Shown here in pieces: positions 46,990 through 55,131 of a DNA stretch of 64,000 nucleotides. Position numbers and translations under genes: made by a program. The stretch is from positions 186,001 to 250,000 of the forward strand of contig JANNSU010000008.1 of NCBI GenBank assembly GCA_031394355.1, given 5' to 3'. Within the stretch, counting starts at the first letter, position 1. The number at the start of each line of letters is the position of its first letter. This stretch comes from JAEUMY01 sp031394355. GTDB taxonomy: Bacteria; Pseudomonadota; Gammaproteobacteria; Burkholderiales; Usitatibacteraceae. The notes below the pieces were generated by a model that saw only the letters and a program-made list of their open reading frames with translations, made no database searches and was not told where the DNA came from.

Positions 46990-48320
46990 AAGTCACTGTT
47001 ATCGGCACCGGCTATGTGGGACTCGTTACCGGCGCCTGCCTTGCAGATTTTGGCAACAATGTCCTGTGTCTCGACTTGGATCAGCGGAAAATTGATCTGC
47101 TGAAATCAGGTGGCATCCCCATTTACGAACCTGGATTGAAGGAGATCGTTGCAGCCAACGTCGCTGCCGGGCGTCTGCGCTTCACGACCAATGTGGAAGA
47201 AAGCGTCGCATGGGGCCATATCCAGATCATCGCTGTCGGCACGCCGCCCGGCGAGGATGGATCGGCAGACCTGCAATATGTGGTGGCTGCCGCGCGATCC
47301 ATCGGACGCAACATGACCGAAGCGAAAGTTGTCGTGGACAAGTCCACGGTCCCGGTTGGAACGGCGGATCGTGTGCGCGAAGCGATCACCGAAGAGCTCG
47401 CCCTTCGCAATGCGAATATTCGCTGCAACGTAGTGTCCAATCCAGAGTTCCTGAAGGAAGGTGCGGCGGTCGAGGACTTCATGCGCCCTGATCGCATTGT
47501 CATCGGTGCGGACAGCGAAGAAGCCGTGACCGCCATGCGCCAGCTCTATGCACCGTTCCAGCGTAACCACGAGAAACTCATGGTCATGGATGTGCGTTCT
47601 GCCGAGCTGACCAAATATGCAGCCAATGCCATGTTGGCGACACGCATCTCGTTCATGAACGAGCTGGCGCTGCTTGCCGAACGGTTGGGTGCCGACATTG
47701 AGCAAGTTCGTCGCGGTATCGGTTCTGATCCTCGTATTGGATACCATTTTCTCTATCCCGGAATTGGCTATGGCGGATCTTGCTTCCCCAAGGATGTCCA
47801 GGCACTTCAACGTACTGCACAAAGCACAGGCATGGAGCTCAAGCTGCTCGCAGCGGTGGAGGCGGTGAATGAGCGCCAGAAATCGGTCTTGACCGGGAAG
47901 ATCGTGCGTCGCTTCGGCGAAGACCTCACCGGCCGCACCATCGCGCTGTGGGGCCTTGCATTCAAACCCAATACAGACGACATGCGGGAAGCGCCCAGCC
48001 TGGTTCTCATCCGCGAATTGCGGGCGCGAGGTGCGAAAGTGGTCGCGTTTGACCCGGTGGCGATGGATGAGGCACGTCATGCACTCGAAGACGATGGCGT
48101 GACGCTGGCAGCAGATCCAATGACAGCGCTCACGGGAGCGGATGCGCTGGCCATTGCGACGGAGTGGAAGATTTTTCGCAGCCCCGACTTTGATGCGGTC
48201 CGGGCCGCACTCAAGCTGCCCATCGTGTTTGATGGGCGCAATCTCTACGAGCCAGAAGCCATGCGGGCGCTCGGTTTCGAATACTTTCCAATTGGACGCG
48301 AACAGGTGGGCAATCCATGA
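46986..48320 (+). CDS. ugd: UDP-glucose 6-dehydrogenase
   Basis: A 444-residue NAD-dependent enzyme that makes UDP-glucuronate for polysaccharide and lipid A modification. The Rossmann motif is VIGTGYVGLVTG, the catalytic cysteine is in GYGGSCFPKDV, and VSNPEFLKEGAA is diagnostic. The palindrome at 47412 encodes NANIR immediately before CNVVSNPEF, in a segment where related proteins vary. It overlaps pyrF and rfaE1 by four bases each. Confidence 0.97.
   Translation: MKVTVIGTGYVGLVTGACLADFGNNVLCLDLDQRKIDLLKSGGIPIYEPGLKEIVAANVAAGRLRFTTNVEESVAWGHIQIIAVGTPPGEDGSADLQYVVAAARSIGRNMTEAKVVVDKSTVPVGTADRVREAITEELALRNANIRCNVVSNPEFLKEGAAVEDFMRPDRIVIGADSEEAVTAMRQLYAPFQRNHEKLMVMDVRSAELTKYAANAMLATRISFMNELALLAERLGADIEQVRRGIGSDPRIGYHFLYPGIGYGGSCFPKDVQALQRTAQSTGMELKLLAAVEAVNERQKSVLTGKIVRRFGEDLTGRTIALWGLAFKPNTDDMREAPSLVLIRELRARGAKVVAFDPVAMDEARHALEDDGVTLAADPMTALTGADALAIATEWKIFRSPDFDAVRAALKLPIVFDGRNLYEPEAMRALGFEYFPIGREQVGNP
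47412..47423. repeat. GCGAATATTCGC palindrome copy 17 (in ugd)
   Basis: Exact 12-mer, flanks T and T, read ANIR; the following T belongs to a Cys codon. Confidence 0.95.
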
Positions 48321-49261
48321 AGCTGCTGCCGGACTTTTCCCGTTGCCGATTGCTGGTCGTTGGCGATGTCATGCTGGATAGATACTGGTTTGGTGATGTC
48401 AACCGCATATCGCCCGAGGCGCCGGTTCCGGTTGTCCAGGTGAAGCGGGAAGAGAATCGCCCGGGGGGTGCTGCCAACGTGGCTCGCAACATCGCCTCGC
48501 TGGGTGGGCACGTTCGCTTGCTTTCCGTGGTGGGAAATGATCAGGCGGCCGATGCCTTGGAATCTGTGTTGGTCAAGGACGGTGTGCACGCGTCACTGCG
48601 GCGAGATCCTGAGCTCACCACGACCGTGAAACTGCGGGTCATCGGCCACCGCCAGCAGTTGTTGCGGATAGACTTCGAGCAGGCACCAGGACACGAGGTG
48701 CTGCAAAGCAAACTGGGAGAATTCGAAGAGCGGATCGAAGAGGTCGACACCGTTGTCCTGTCCGACTACGGCAAGGGTGGTCTTACTCATGTTGCCCGCA
48801 TGATCGATATCTGCCGGGCAAAAAAGAAGCCGGTGCTGGTGGATCCCAAGGGTCGCGACTACTCAAAGTATCAGGGTGCAACGCTGATTACCCCGAACCG
48901 TGCCGAGTTTCGTGATGTCGTGGGAGCATGGGAGGATGAGAAGGGCCTGGACGAGCGCGCGCAATCGCTGCGCAAACAGCTGGATCTGGAGGCGCTGATC
49001 GTGACGCGTTCGGAAGAGGGGATGTCGCTGTTCACCTCGCAGGGAGCCCGGCATGAGCCAACGAAGGCGCGAGAGGTCTTCGACGTGAGCGGCGCTGGGG
49101 ACACGGTCATCGGCACACTGGCGCTGATGATGGCAGCGGGTGCGGACCTGTCGCAAGCCATGCACATTGCAAATCGCGCAGCCGGCATTGTTGTGGGCAA
49201 GCTGGGAACTGCAACCGTGGCGCGGCAAGAATTATTGAACGACTTGAAAGCCAATCCCTGA
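48317..49261 (+). CDS. rfaE1: D-glycero-beta-D-manno-heptose-7-phosphate kinase
   Basis: A 314-residue PfkB/ribokinase-family enzyme corresponding to the first domain of E. coli HldE: VVGDVMLDRYWFGDVNRISPEAPVP, NRPGGAANVARN, and the C-terminal anion hole VSGAGDTVIGTL. The adenylyltransferase domain of HldE is not fused and must be encoded elsewhere. With hldD next, it makes the ADP-heptose precursor of LPS core. It overlaps ugd by four bases. Confidence 0.96.
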   Translation: MKLLPDFSRCRLLVVGDVMLDRYWFGDVNRISPEAPVPVVQVKREENRPGGAANVARNIASLGGHVRLLSVVGNDQAADALESVLVKDGVHASLRRDPELTTTVKLRVIGHRQQLLRIDFEQAPGHEVLQSKLGEFEERIEEVDTVVLSDYGKGGLTHVARMIDICRAKKKPVLVDPKGRDYSKYQGATLITPNRAEFRDVVGAWEDEKGLDERAQSLRKQLDLEALIVTRSEEGMSLFTSQGARHEPTKAREVFDVSGAGDTVIGTLALMMAAGADLSQAMHIANRAAGIVVGKLGTATVARQELLNDLKANP

Positions 49262-49285
49262 CCGGGGAAGTGGCGGAGCAATCCA

Positions 49286-50293
49286 ATGACCTACATTGTC
49301 ACCGGCGCAGCCGGATTCATCGGTGCGAACATCGTGAAAGCCCTCAATGAACGCGGTATCACCGACATCATCGCTGTCGACAATCTCACGCGTGCGGAGA
49401 AATTCCGCAATCTCGTGGATTGCGAAATCAGCGAATACGTCGACAAGCAGGAGTTCATCGAGATTGTCGAGGCGGGCGAGGTTGGTGGCGACATCGAGGC
49501 CGTGTTCCACGAAGGCGCATGCTCGGACACGATGGAGACCGATGGCTGCTACATGATGGAAAACAACTATCGCTACTCGCTGGCGCTACTCGAATGGTGC
49601 CAGGAAGAGGCGGTTCCGTTCATGTATGCCTCGTCCGCAGCCGTATATGGTGGTGGTACGGTATTCCGCGAGGAACGCAGCCACGAGGCGCCGCTCAATG
49701 TCTACGGCTATTCGAAGTTTCTGTTTGACCAAGCCGTCCGGCGCCAGTTGCCTTCAGCCACAGCCCAGATCGCCGGGTTTCGTTACTTCAACATCTATGG
49801 ACCGCGCGAATCACACAAGGGCCGAATGGCGAGTGTTGCATTCCATTTCTTCAATCAGTATCGGGCCAACGGCACAGTAAAGCTCTTTGCGGGTTGCGCA
49901 GGGTATCCGGATGGCGAGCAGCGACGGGACTTCGTGTCGGTTGAAGATGTGGTCAACGTAAACCTCTTCTTTCTGGATCACCCTGATTTATCAGGGATTT
50001 TCAATTTGGGCACGGGTCGCAGCCAGTCTTTCAATGACGTTGCCGTAGCTACCGTCAACGCCTGCAGGGCGATGGAAGGCAAGCCAGCGCTGGACATTTC
50101 CGGTCTCGTATCGATCGGTGCCATTGAATACATCCCATTCCCGGACGCACTGGTGGGGAAGTATCAGAGTTTCACACAGGCGGATATCGGTGCACTGCGC
50201 GCGGTCGGTTACGACCGTGAGTTTCTGACCGTGGAGCAGGCCGTGGAGAAATATGTGTCATGGATGCAACAAAGTCTCGTCCCAGTGCCTTAA
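49286..50293 (+). CDS. hldD: ADP-L-glycero-D-manno-heptose-6-epimerase
   Basis: A 335-residue short-chain dehydrogenase-type epimerase. NAD(P) motif VTGAAGFIGANIVKAL at the start, catalytic YGYSK (NVYGYSKFLFD) and FRYFNIYGPRE. It converts the D,D form to the L,D heptose used in the inner core of LPS. GCGGAG lies before the ATG, 24 bases after rfaE1. Confidence 0.97.
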   Translation: MTYIVTGAAGFIGANIVKALNERGITDIIAVDNLTRAEKFRNLVDCEISEYVDKQEFIEIVEAGEVGGDIEAVFHEGACSDTMETDGCYMMENNYRYSLALLEWCQEEAVPFMYASSAAVYGGGTVFREERSHEAPLNVYGYSKFLFDQAVRRQLPSATAQIAGFRYFNIYGPRESHKGRMASVAFHFFNQYRANGTVKLFAGCAGYPDGEQRRDFVSVEDVVNVNLFFLDHPDLSGIFNLGTGRSQSFNDVAVATVNACRAMEGKPALDISGLVSIGAIEYIPFPDALVGKYQSFTQADIGALRAVGYDREFLTVEQAVEKYVSWMQQSLVPVP

Positions 50294-50600
50294 AAGCTGG
50301 AAAATCGGCACAATTTCTCCGTATAATCAACATGTTTGGGCTGGATAAGGTTTGCCGGATTGTAAAGGCAGCCAAAGTCGGTGTTTTATGGCGGCCAGTG
50401 CCAAACGAGCCTCCGTTGCACCTAAGGGAACCGGGACAGAATCTGACAGGGGATTCTTTGACTTCGCGTCAACCATTGGCAGCCAGCGCCGTTTAATCAC
50501 CAGCGCGGTGCCAATTGTCCATCTCAATAAAGTCAATGGGAAGCGCGACTGTCCGGATTCGTGTCGGGCTGGTACCTCAACTGTTACCCAGGGAGTGAAG
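50294..50600. promoter_or_regulatory. Intergenic region hldD/comEA-like with TATAAT
   Basis: A 307-base interval with no supported gene. A consensus TATAAT stands at 50322-50327, about 275 bases before the next ATG, without a good -35 box. The frame is open upstream of the comEA-like start but has no signal peptide, so this interval is read as a long leader. Confidence 0.4.
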
Positions 50601-51269
50601 ATGAAAAAGTTTTTTGTGATGCTCTTCGCCGTGTTGTTCTCCAGCATGGCGTTCGCAGCGGTCAATATCAATACCGCCACTGAAAAAGAGCTGGAGAGTC
50701 TGAACGGCATTGGCCCGGTCAAGGCAAAGGCAATCGTTGATTACCGCAAGAAGAACGGCCCGTTCAAGAGCATCGATGATCTGCAAAAGGTTGATGGCAT
50801 TGGCCCGGCAACGCTCGATGGCGTCAAGAAGGAGGTGTCGCTGACTGGCAAGACAACGGTCGCCGCAGACGACAAGAAGCCTGAAGCCAAGAAGCCTGAA
50901 GCCAAGAAAGATGAGACAAAGAAGGAAGACAAGAAGGTCGAGAAGGCTGACAAGGCTGTGAAGGAAACCAAAAAGGCCGAGAAAGCAGACAAACCCGCCA
51001 AGGAAGAGAAGAAGGCGGACGACAAGGCCAAGAAGTCGGACAAGGCTGACAAACCTGCCAAGGCAGAGAAGTCAGACAAAGCTGACAAGTCAGCCAAGGA
51101 AGTCAAGACGGCAGACAAGCCTGCCAAGGACGACAAAGCCAAGAAAGACGACAAGAAGTCCGAGAAGGCTGACAAGTCAGAGAAGCCTGCAAAGGCTGAG
51201 AAGTCTGCTGACAAGGCCAAGAAGGATGACAAGAAGGCTGAGGAGAAGAAAGACGCTCCCAAGAAGTAA
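50601..51269 (+). CDS. Exported ComEA-like helix-hairpin-helix protein with long lysine-rich tail
   Basis: A 222-residue protein. A signal peptide (MKKFFVMLFAVLFSSMAFA) leads into a ComEA-type double helix-hairpin-helix domain (about 20-80; VNINTATEKELESLNGIGPVKAKAIVDYR, VDGIGPATLDGVKKE) that binds DNA in the periplasm during natural transformation. The remaining 135 or so residues are a histone H1-like low-complexity tail of K, A, D, E and P (KADKPAK repeats). Standalone ComEA proteins usually end after the HhH domain. GGGAG is five bases before the ATG. Confidence 0.88.
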   Translation: MKKFFVMLFAVLFSSMAFAAVNINTATEKELESLNGIGPVKAKAIVDYRKKNGPFKSIDDLQKVDGIGPATLDGVKKEVSLTGKTTVAADDKKPEAKKPEAKKDETKKEDKKVEKADKAVKETKKAEKADKPAKEEKKADDKAKKSDKADKPAKAEKSDKADKSAKEVKTADKPAKDDKAKKDDKKSEKADKSEKPAKAEKSADKAKKDDKKAEEKKDAPKK

Positions 51270-51409
51270 TCGGTTTGAAGTGCCGCGCGCCTCAATTGGC
51301 GCGCGCGGCGTTTCAAAAACAGGTTCTGAATGCTGCGGCAGACCGTGGTGCAGAGAATGTTTGCAGTACCCGTAGTTCCCCTAAACCAAGTCTTATGGAG
51401 TCACTCAAA

Positions 51410-51751
51410 ATGAAGAAATTGTCCGCACTGGTTGCTATGCTGTTTGCCGCTGCTTCTCTGAACGTCCTCGCCGCTGGCCACGCTGCTGCACCGGCCAAGG
51501 CTGATGCACCGGCCAAGGCTGATGCAAAGAAGGAAGAGAAGAAGGAAGAGATGAAGAAAGACGAGAAGAAAGCCGACAAAAAGGCTGACATGAAGGCCGA
51601 CAAAAAAGCTGACATGAAGGCTGACAAAAAAGCCGACATGAAGGCCGACAAAAAAGCCGACAAGAAGGACATGAAGAAAGACGAGAAGAAAGAAGAGAAG
51701 AAAGAAGAGATGAAGAAAGACGAGAAGAAAGCTGACGCTCCGAAGAAGTAA
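51410..51751 (+). CDS. Exported Lys/Asp/Glu/Met-rich repeat protein
   Basis: A 113-residue protein: signal peptide (MKKLSALVAMLFAAASLNVLAAG) and a mature part made only of A, K, D, E, M and P in short repeats, with KADKKADM units at about residues 57-88 flanked by two KKEEMKKDEKKAD blocks. No domain is recognised. Its composition matches the tail of the ComEA-like protein just upstream, from which it may derive. GGAG nine bases before ATG 51410 supports the start; ATG 51395 is also in frame. A strong terminator follows. Confidence 0.75.
   Translation: MKKLSALVAMLFAAASLNVLAAGHAAAPAKADAPAKADAKKEEKKEEMKKDEKKADKKADMKADKKADMKADKKADMKADKKADKKDMKKDEKKEEKKEEMKKDEKKADAPKK
51580..51663 (+). repeat. 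Tandem KADMKADK-coding repeats
   Basis: About three and a half direct copies of a 24-base unit (GCTGACATGAAGGCYGACAA-like) inside the Lys-rich gene, in frame and near identical, so open to length change by slippage. Confidence 0.75.
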
Positions 51752-51770
51752 TCGGACTCGCTTTCGAAGT

Positions 51771-51800
51771 AAAAAGCCCCGCGATAGCGGGGCTTTTTTT
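51771..51800. terminator. Bidirectional rho-independent terminator
   Basis: Ten-base-pair stem AAAGCCCCGC/GCGGGGCTTT with a GATA loop, seven Ts to the right and five As to the left, between the convergent Lys-rich and OsmC genes. Confidence 0.93.
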
Positions 51801-52401
51801 ATGGTGGTGCCACGGCGTCGGGCTGGTCTATTAGGGCTGGCCCGATTGCGCTGTAGCGTCGGGTAGTCGGTCCGGTGGCCGCCGCCGGGCAATGTCGTGA
51901 GACTTGCGTATCAAGCTGGGCAGGTCGTGCAAGCGTCTGCAGCACCACGCAATAGCGCTCGGTCAATTTGAGCAGCGTCGCCAGAGTTTCGTCATCAGCG
52001 TCTGTCTTCAGGCTGAACCGGAGTCGAATGCTCGCGAAGCCGACCGGTACGGACTTGTCCACGCCAAGCGTGCCCCGAAAGTCCAGGTCTCCATCCACCT
52101 CGACCTCGCCGCTGTCGATCTGTATGCCCAAAGCCATTGCTACGGCGCTGAGTGTTACGCCTGCGCAGGCTGCCAGTGCCTGCAACAGCATGTCTCCGGA
52201 GCAGGCGAACGACCCATCACCGCCTGTTGCCGCATGCAATCCCGCTTTCACCAGGGCCTTGCCGGTGTCCACTGAGCAGGCAATGCCCTCGCCATGCAGC
52301 GTGCCGCCGGCACGGAGTGTGATGCGTGCGGCAGAGGGATCATCCTGGTAGAGCGACTTCAGCGGCGCCTGCAGTTCACGCAATGCGGACTGATTCAGCA
52401 T
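51799..52401 (-). CDS. OsmC-family protein
   Basis: A 200-residue OsmC/Ohr-type protein. The two conserved cysteines are in LQALAACAGVT and in LTERYCVVLQTL; a third, FACSGD, is close to the first. The family reduces organic peroxides with a pair of reactive cysteines; some members have other roles. The last 30 residues are an unrelated tail. Its start overlaps the end of the ABC ATPase gene by seven bases, making it the last gene of a sulfonate-type ABC operon, so a link to sulfur compounds is likely. Confidence 0.87.
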   Translation of the reverse strand: MLNQSALRELQAPLKSLYQDDPSAARITLRAGGTLHGEGIACSVDTGKALVKAGLHAATGGDGSFACSGDMLLQALAACAGVTLSAVAMALGIQIDSGEVEVDGDLDFRGTLGVDKSVPVGFASIRLRFSLKTDADDETLATLLKLTERYCVVLQTLARPAQLDTQVSRHCPAAATGPTTRRYSAIGPALIDQPDAVAPP

Positions 52402-53144
52402 GGAACGCTCCTGTTCGCGTTCGCGTTCGCGTTCGCGTTAGCGTTGACGTTGGCGGGTGCAAGGGCGGCAATGATCTCGTCATGCAGTGCACTGCGTACC
52501 GCCGCCGTGACCGCGGCAGGGATGGCGATCTCGGCACGAAATGGGCCGGGCTCACCGGCCATGACAAGCACCCGGCCAGCCAAGGAGATCGCCTCTTCGG
52601 GATCATGTGTGACGAACACGGCACCTACCTTGTAGCGCTGCACCAGATCCCTCACGAGGCGATGCAGCCGACCCTTGGTGAGGACATCAAGCGCGCTGAA
52701 CGGCTCGTCGAGCAGGAGAAGATCCGGCTGTGCGACCAAGGCGCGGGCGATCGCCGCGCGCTGGGCCATTCCGCCGGAAAGCTGTTTCGGGAAATAGTCT
52801 GCGGCGTGGGCGAGTCCGACCTCTTCGAGCAACTGCACGACACGCGCCTGGCGGCCCTTCTTGTGGCCGAGCGGAAACCCGATATTGTCCGCCACCGATA
52901 GCCAGGGCATGAGCCGGGGCTCTTGAAACACGAAACCGGTCTGCCCGGCAGCGTGTTGGATATCGCCGTCAAAATTCGTATCGAGCCCGGCAATGGCGCG
53001 TAGCAGTGTGCTCTTCCCGCATCCGCTCGCGCCAAGCAAGGCAATGATCTCGCCCGGCTGAACAGAGAACGCCACATCCCGGAGGACGGCACGTGCGCCA
53101 TGGCGCTTTTCCTTGAGTGATACGGAGAGCAGGGTGGCGGTCAT
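52395..53144 (-). CDS. ABC transporter ATPase, sulfonate/nitrate/taurine type
   Basis: A 249-residue ATPase of the SsuB/TauB group: Walker A GASGCGKST, Q-loop VFQEPRLMPW, signature LSGGMAQRAAIARAL, Walker B LLLLDEPFSALD and switch His in FVTHDPEE. The C-terminus ends in an Asn-Ala repeat (NVNANANANANAN) encoded by hexanucleotide repeats at 52413-52454. It shares ATGA with the permease gene upstream and a seven-base overlap with osmC downstream. Confidence 0.92.
   Translation of the reverse strand: MTATLLSVSLKEKRHGARAVLRDVAFSVQPGEIIALLGASGCGKSTLLRAIAGLDTNFDGDIQHAAGQTGFVFQEPRLMPWLSVADNIGFPLGHKKGRQARVVQLLEEVGLAHAADYFPKQLSGGMAQRAAIARALVAQPDLLLLDEPFSALDVLTKGRLHRLVRDLVQRYKVGAVFVTHDPEEAISLAGRVLVMAGEPGPFRAEIAIPAAVTAAVRSALHDEIIAALAPANVNANANANANANRSVPC
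52413..52454 (-). repeat. Hexanucleotide repeat (GTTCGC)4 plus three variants
   Basis: Seven six-base units (four GTTCGC, then GTTAGC, GTTGAC, GTTGGC) at the 3' end of the ABC ATPase gene. Unit gain or loss would keep the frame and only change the length of the Asn-Ala tail. Confidence 0.9.
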
Positions 53145-54034
53145 GATGTCGAAGTTTCCTGAAGGTCTGCCACATCGCGCCAGGCCAGGACATGGTGCTC
53201 GATCGTCCTGAGCAAGCTGTCGCTGAGCTTGCCCAATAGCGCGAGCGAAAGAATGGCAATGAACACCAGGTCGACGCGTCCGGTCTCACGGCCGTCGGAC
53301 AGCAGATAGCCGAGGCCCTGTGTTGACGCGATGAGCTCGGCGGCCACGAGGAACATCCAGCCGAGGCTCAGTGCGGCACGCAGCCCCGTGAAGATGCCCG
53401 GCAGTGCTGCGGGGATGAGGATGCGCCACAGCAGCGACTGGCGGGAGAGTCCGGCTTGGCGGCCGACTTCGACCAACTTTCGATCCACATTGCCCAGCCC
53501 GGAAAATGTCGCGAGGTAGACGGGGAAAAACGTACCGATGGCGATGAGCACCAGCTTGGGCGTCTCGTCGATGCCGAACCAGAGCAGCAGCAATGGTACC
53601 CAGGCCAACGACGGCACTGCACGCAGCCCCTGAAAGGTTGAATCCAGCAGACGCTCAGCCGGACGCACCAACGCGACCAGCGAACCTACCATCAGCGCCA
53701 GTGTTGCCCCGGCAATGAATCCGGCAACAACCCGCAGGCTGCTTACCCAAGCATGTTGTGGCAGCGTCCCATCGAGCGACAGCGCCCAGGCGGTCTCGGC
53801 CAATGTGCTGGGAGGCGGGAGCTGGTGCGGCGAAACCCACCCCAGTCGACTCACGGATTCCCAGACGAGCAAGATTGCCAGCGGCACGATACAGCCTGTC
53901 AGCGCACCAGCGCGAGACAACAATGCGTCAGTCACTAGGCTGACTGAAGCCGCTCTGTTGCGAATATTCGCAACAGAGCGATTGTTGGGCAGAGCGCTGC
54001 CTGCTGAAGACAGCGCCGATTGGGCGAGGCTCAT
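53141..54034 (-). CDS. ABC transporter permease, sulfonate/taurine type
   Basis: A 297-residue inner-membrane permease of the BPD_transp_1 family with about six helices and the EAA-like loop EVGRQAGLSRQSLLWRILIPAALPGIFTGLR. The first 35 residues are a variable cytoplasmic leader that contains ANIR from the 30-bp palindrome at 53951-53980. ATG at 54034 is chosen; it is seven bases after the binding-protein gene stop. Confidence 0.9.
   Translation of the reverse strand: MSLAQSALSSAGSALPNNRSVANIRNRAASVSLVTDALLSRAGALTGCIVPLAILLVWESVSRLGWVSPHQLPPPSTLAETAWALSLDGTLPQHAWVSSLRVVAGFIAGATLALMVGSLVALVRPAERLLDSTFQGLRAVPSLAWVPLLLLWFGIDETPKLVLIAIGTFFPVYLATFSGLGNVDRKLVEVGRQAGLSRQSLLWRILIPAALPGIFTGLRAALSLGWMFLVAAELIASTQGLGYLLSDGRETGRVDLVFIAILSLALLGKLSDSLLRTIEHHVLAWRDVADLQETSTS
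53951..53980. repeat. 30-bp perfect palindrome containing GCGAATATTCGC copy 18
   Basis: The exact core at 53960-53971 is extended on both sides by nine matching bases (CGCTCTGTT on the left, AACAGAGCG on the right), giving a perfect 30-bp inverted repeat inside the permease gene leader. Confidence 0.95.
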
Positions 54035-54041
54035 TGGGGGC

Positions 54042-55043
54042 TCAGCGTGCAGCAACCCGCGCCGCTGCGGCGGGCGCAACCAGATCGTCAATCACTCGGG
54101 CCACATCAGTACCCGGCTTCACGAGACCCTCTTCCAGCAGGATGGGTGCCGCACCCTTGAGTGCATTCACGTGTGTTGCGGTTGGCAAAGACTGGTTGAA
54201 GTCGGTGCGTGAAAGCTGCCGCTTCGCCACGTCCAGCGAAATCTTGGCTTCGGCTGCAAGGAGCTTGGCCGCATCGGACGGGTAGGCCTGGATCCACTTG
54301 CGGGCGCGCTCGTACACTTTGATCACGCGATCGGTGGCCTGTGGATGCTGGGCAACAAACTTCTCACGAGCATTCAGGAAGCCATACGTGTTGTAGTCCA
54401 CGTTGCGATAGACAATGCGTGTACCACTGTCCAGTTCGCTGGCAGCCATATGTGGGTCAAGTCCTGCCCAGGCATCCACCCGACCCTGCTCCAGCGCAGC
54501 GCGGCCGTCGGCGTGCTGGAGGTGAACATGCTGGATGTCAGTCTTGGAGAGACCCTTGTCACTCAGCGAACGTAGCAGGAAGAGATAGGGATCTGTTCCC
54601 TTCGTGGCAGCCACCTTGCGCCCCTTCAGGTCGGCAATCGACTTGATGGGTGAGTCTTTTGCCACGACCAATGCCGTCCACTCCGGCTTCGAGTACACGT
54701 ACACGGTCCTGATCGGATTGCCGTTGGCGCGGGAGAGGACTGCGGCAAGTCCTGCGGTGGACCCGAAGTCAATGGCGTCTGCGGCCAGAAACTCCAGCGC
54801 CCGGTTCGAGCCCTGAGACAGTACCCATTTTATTTCCGTACCGTCTGCCCTGAACTCTTCTTCCAGCCAGCCAAATTTCTTGATGGCGAGGCTGGCTGGC
54901 GAGTAGTAGGCATAGTCGACGCGGATCTCTTTGGGGGCGGCATTGCCGGAAGCCGGGGACTGTGCGGATGCAGCAGGCAGGAAGGCGGCTGCCGAGGTGG
55001 CCAGGACGATTGATAGCTGGGTGAGGAAGGTGCGTCGTTGCAT
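54042..55043 (-). CDS. Sulfonate/aliphatic-sulfonate-type ABC substrate-binding protein
   Basis: A 333-residue periplasmic binding protein of the SsuA/NMT1 type. It has a Tat-like N-terminus (MQRRTFLTQLSIVLATSAAAFLPAASA). KEIRVDYAYYSPASLAIKKFGWLEEEF, GSNRALEFLAADAIDFGS and DLKGRKVAATKGTDPYLFLLRSL are typical of sulfonate binders. GGAG lies before the ATG. It heads the operon SBP-permease-ATPase-OsmC and diverges from a CysB-like regulator gene, consistent with use of organosulfur compounds when sulfate is scarce. Confidence 0.9.
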   Translation of the reverse strand: MQRRTFLTQLSIVLATSAAAFLPAASAQSPASGNAAPKEIRVDYAYYSPASLAIKKFGWLEEEFRADGTEIKWVLSQGSNRALEFLAADAIDFGSTAGLAAVLSRANGNPIRTVYVYSKPEWTALVVAKDSPIKSIADLKGRKVAATKGTDPYLFLLRSLSDKGLSKTDIQHVHLQHADGRAALEQGRVDAWAGLDPHMAASELDSGTRIVYRNVDYNTYGFLNAREKFVAQHPQATDRVIKVYERARKWIQAYPSDAAKLLAAEAKISLDVAKRQLSRTDFNQSLPTATHVNALKGAAPILLEEGLVKPGTDVARVIDDLVAPAAAARVAAR

Positions 55044-55131
55044 GTGAACTCCATGTGGCAAGTTGGGATGGAGCGAGTGTAGGCAAGCTGACATATAATC
55101 AGAACTAATCAATAGCGCTTTGGTTATAACA
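55044..55131. promoter_or_regulatory. Divergent promoter region sulfonate operon/cysB-like
   Basis: An 88-base AT-rich interval with TATAAT at 55094-55099 (plus strand) and further AT-rich blocks around GGTTATAAC. It is the expected site for CysB-type control of both directions; no -35 box is convincing. Confidence 0.5.

Noticed and set aside
50352..50600. An N-terminal extension of the ComEA-like protein by about 80 residues.
   Set aside because: The inner ATG has a good GGGAG and begins a clear signal peptide, which an extension would bury.
52413..52454. A phase-variable on/off switch at the hexanucleotide repeat.
   Set aside because: Six-base units keep the frame, so changes cannot switch the gene off.
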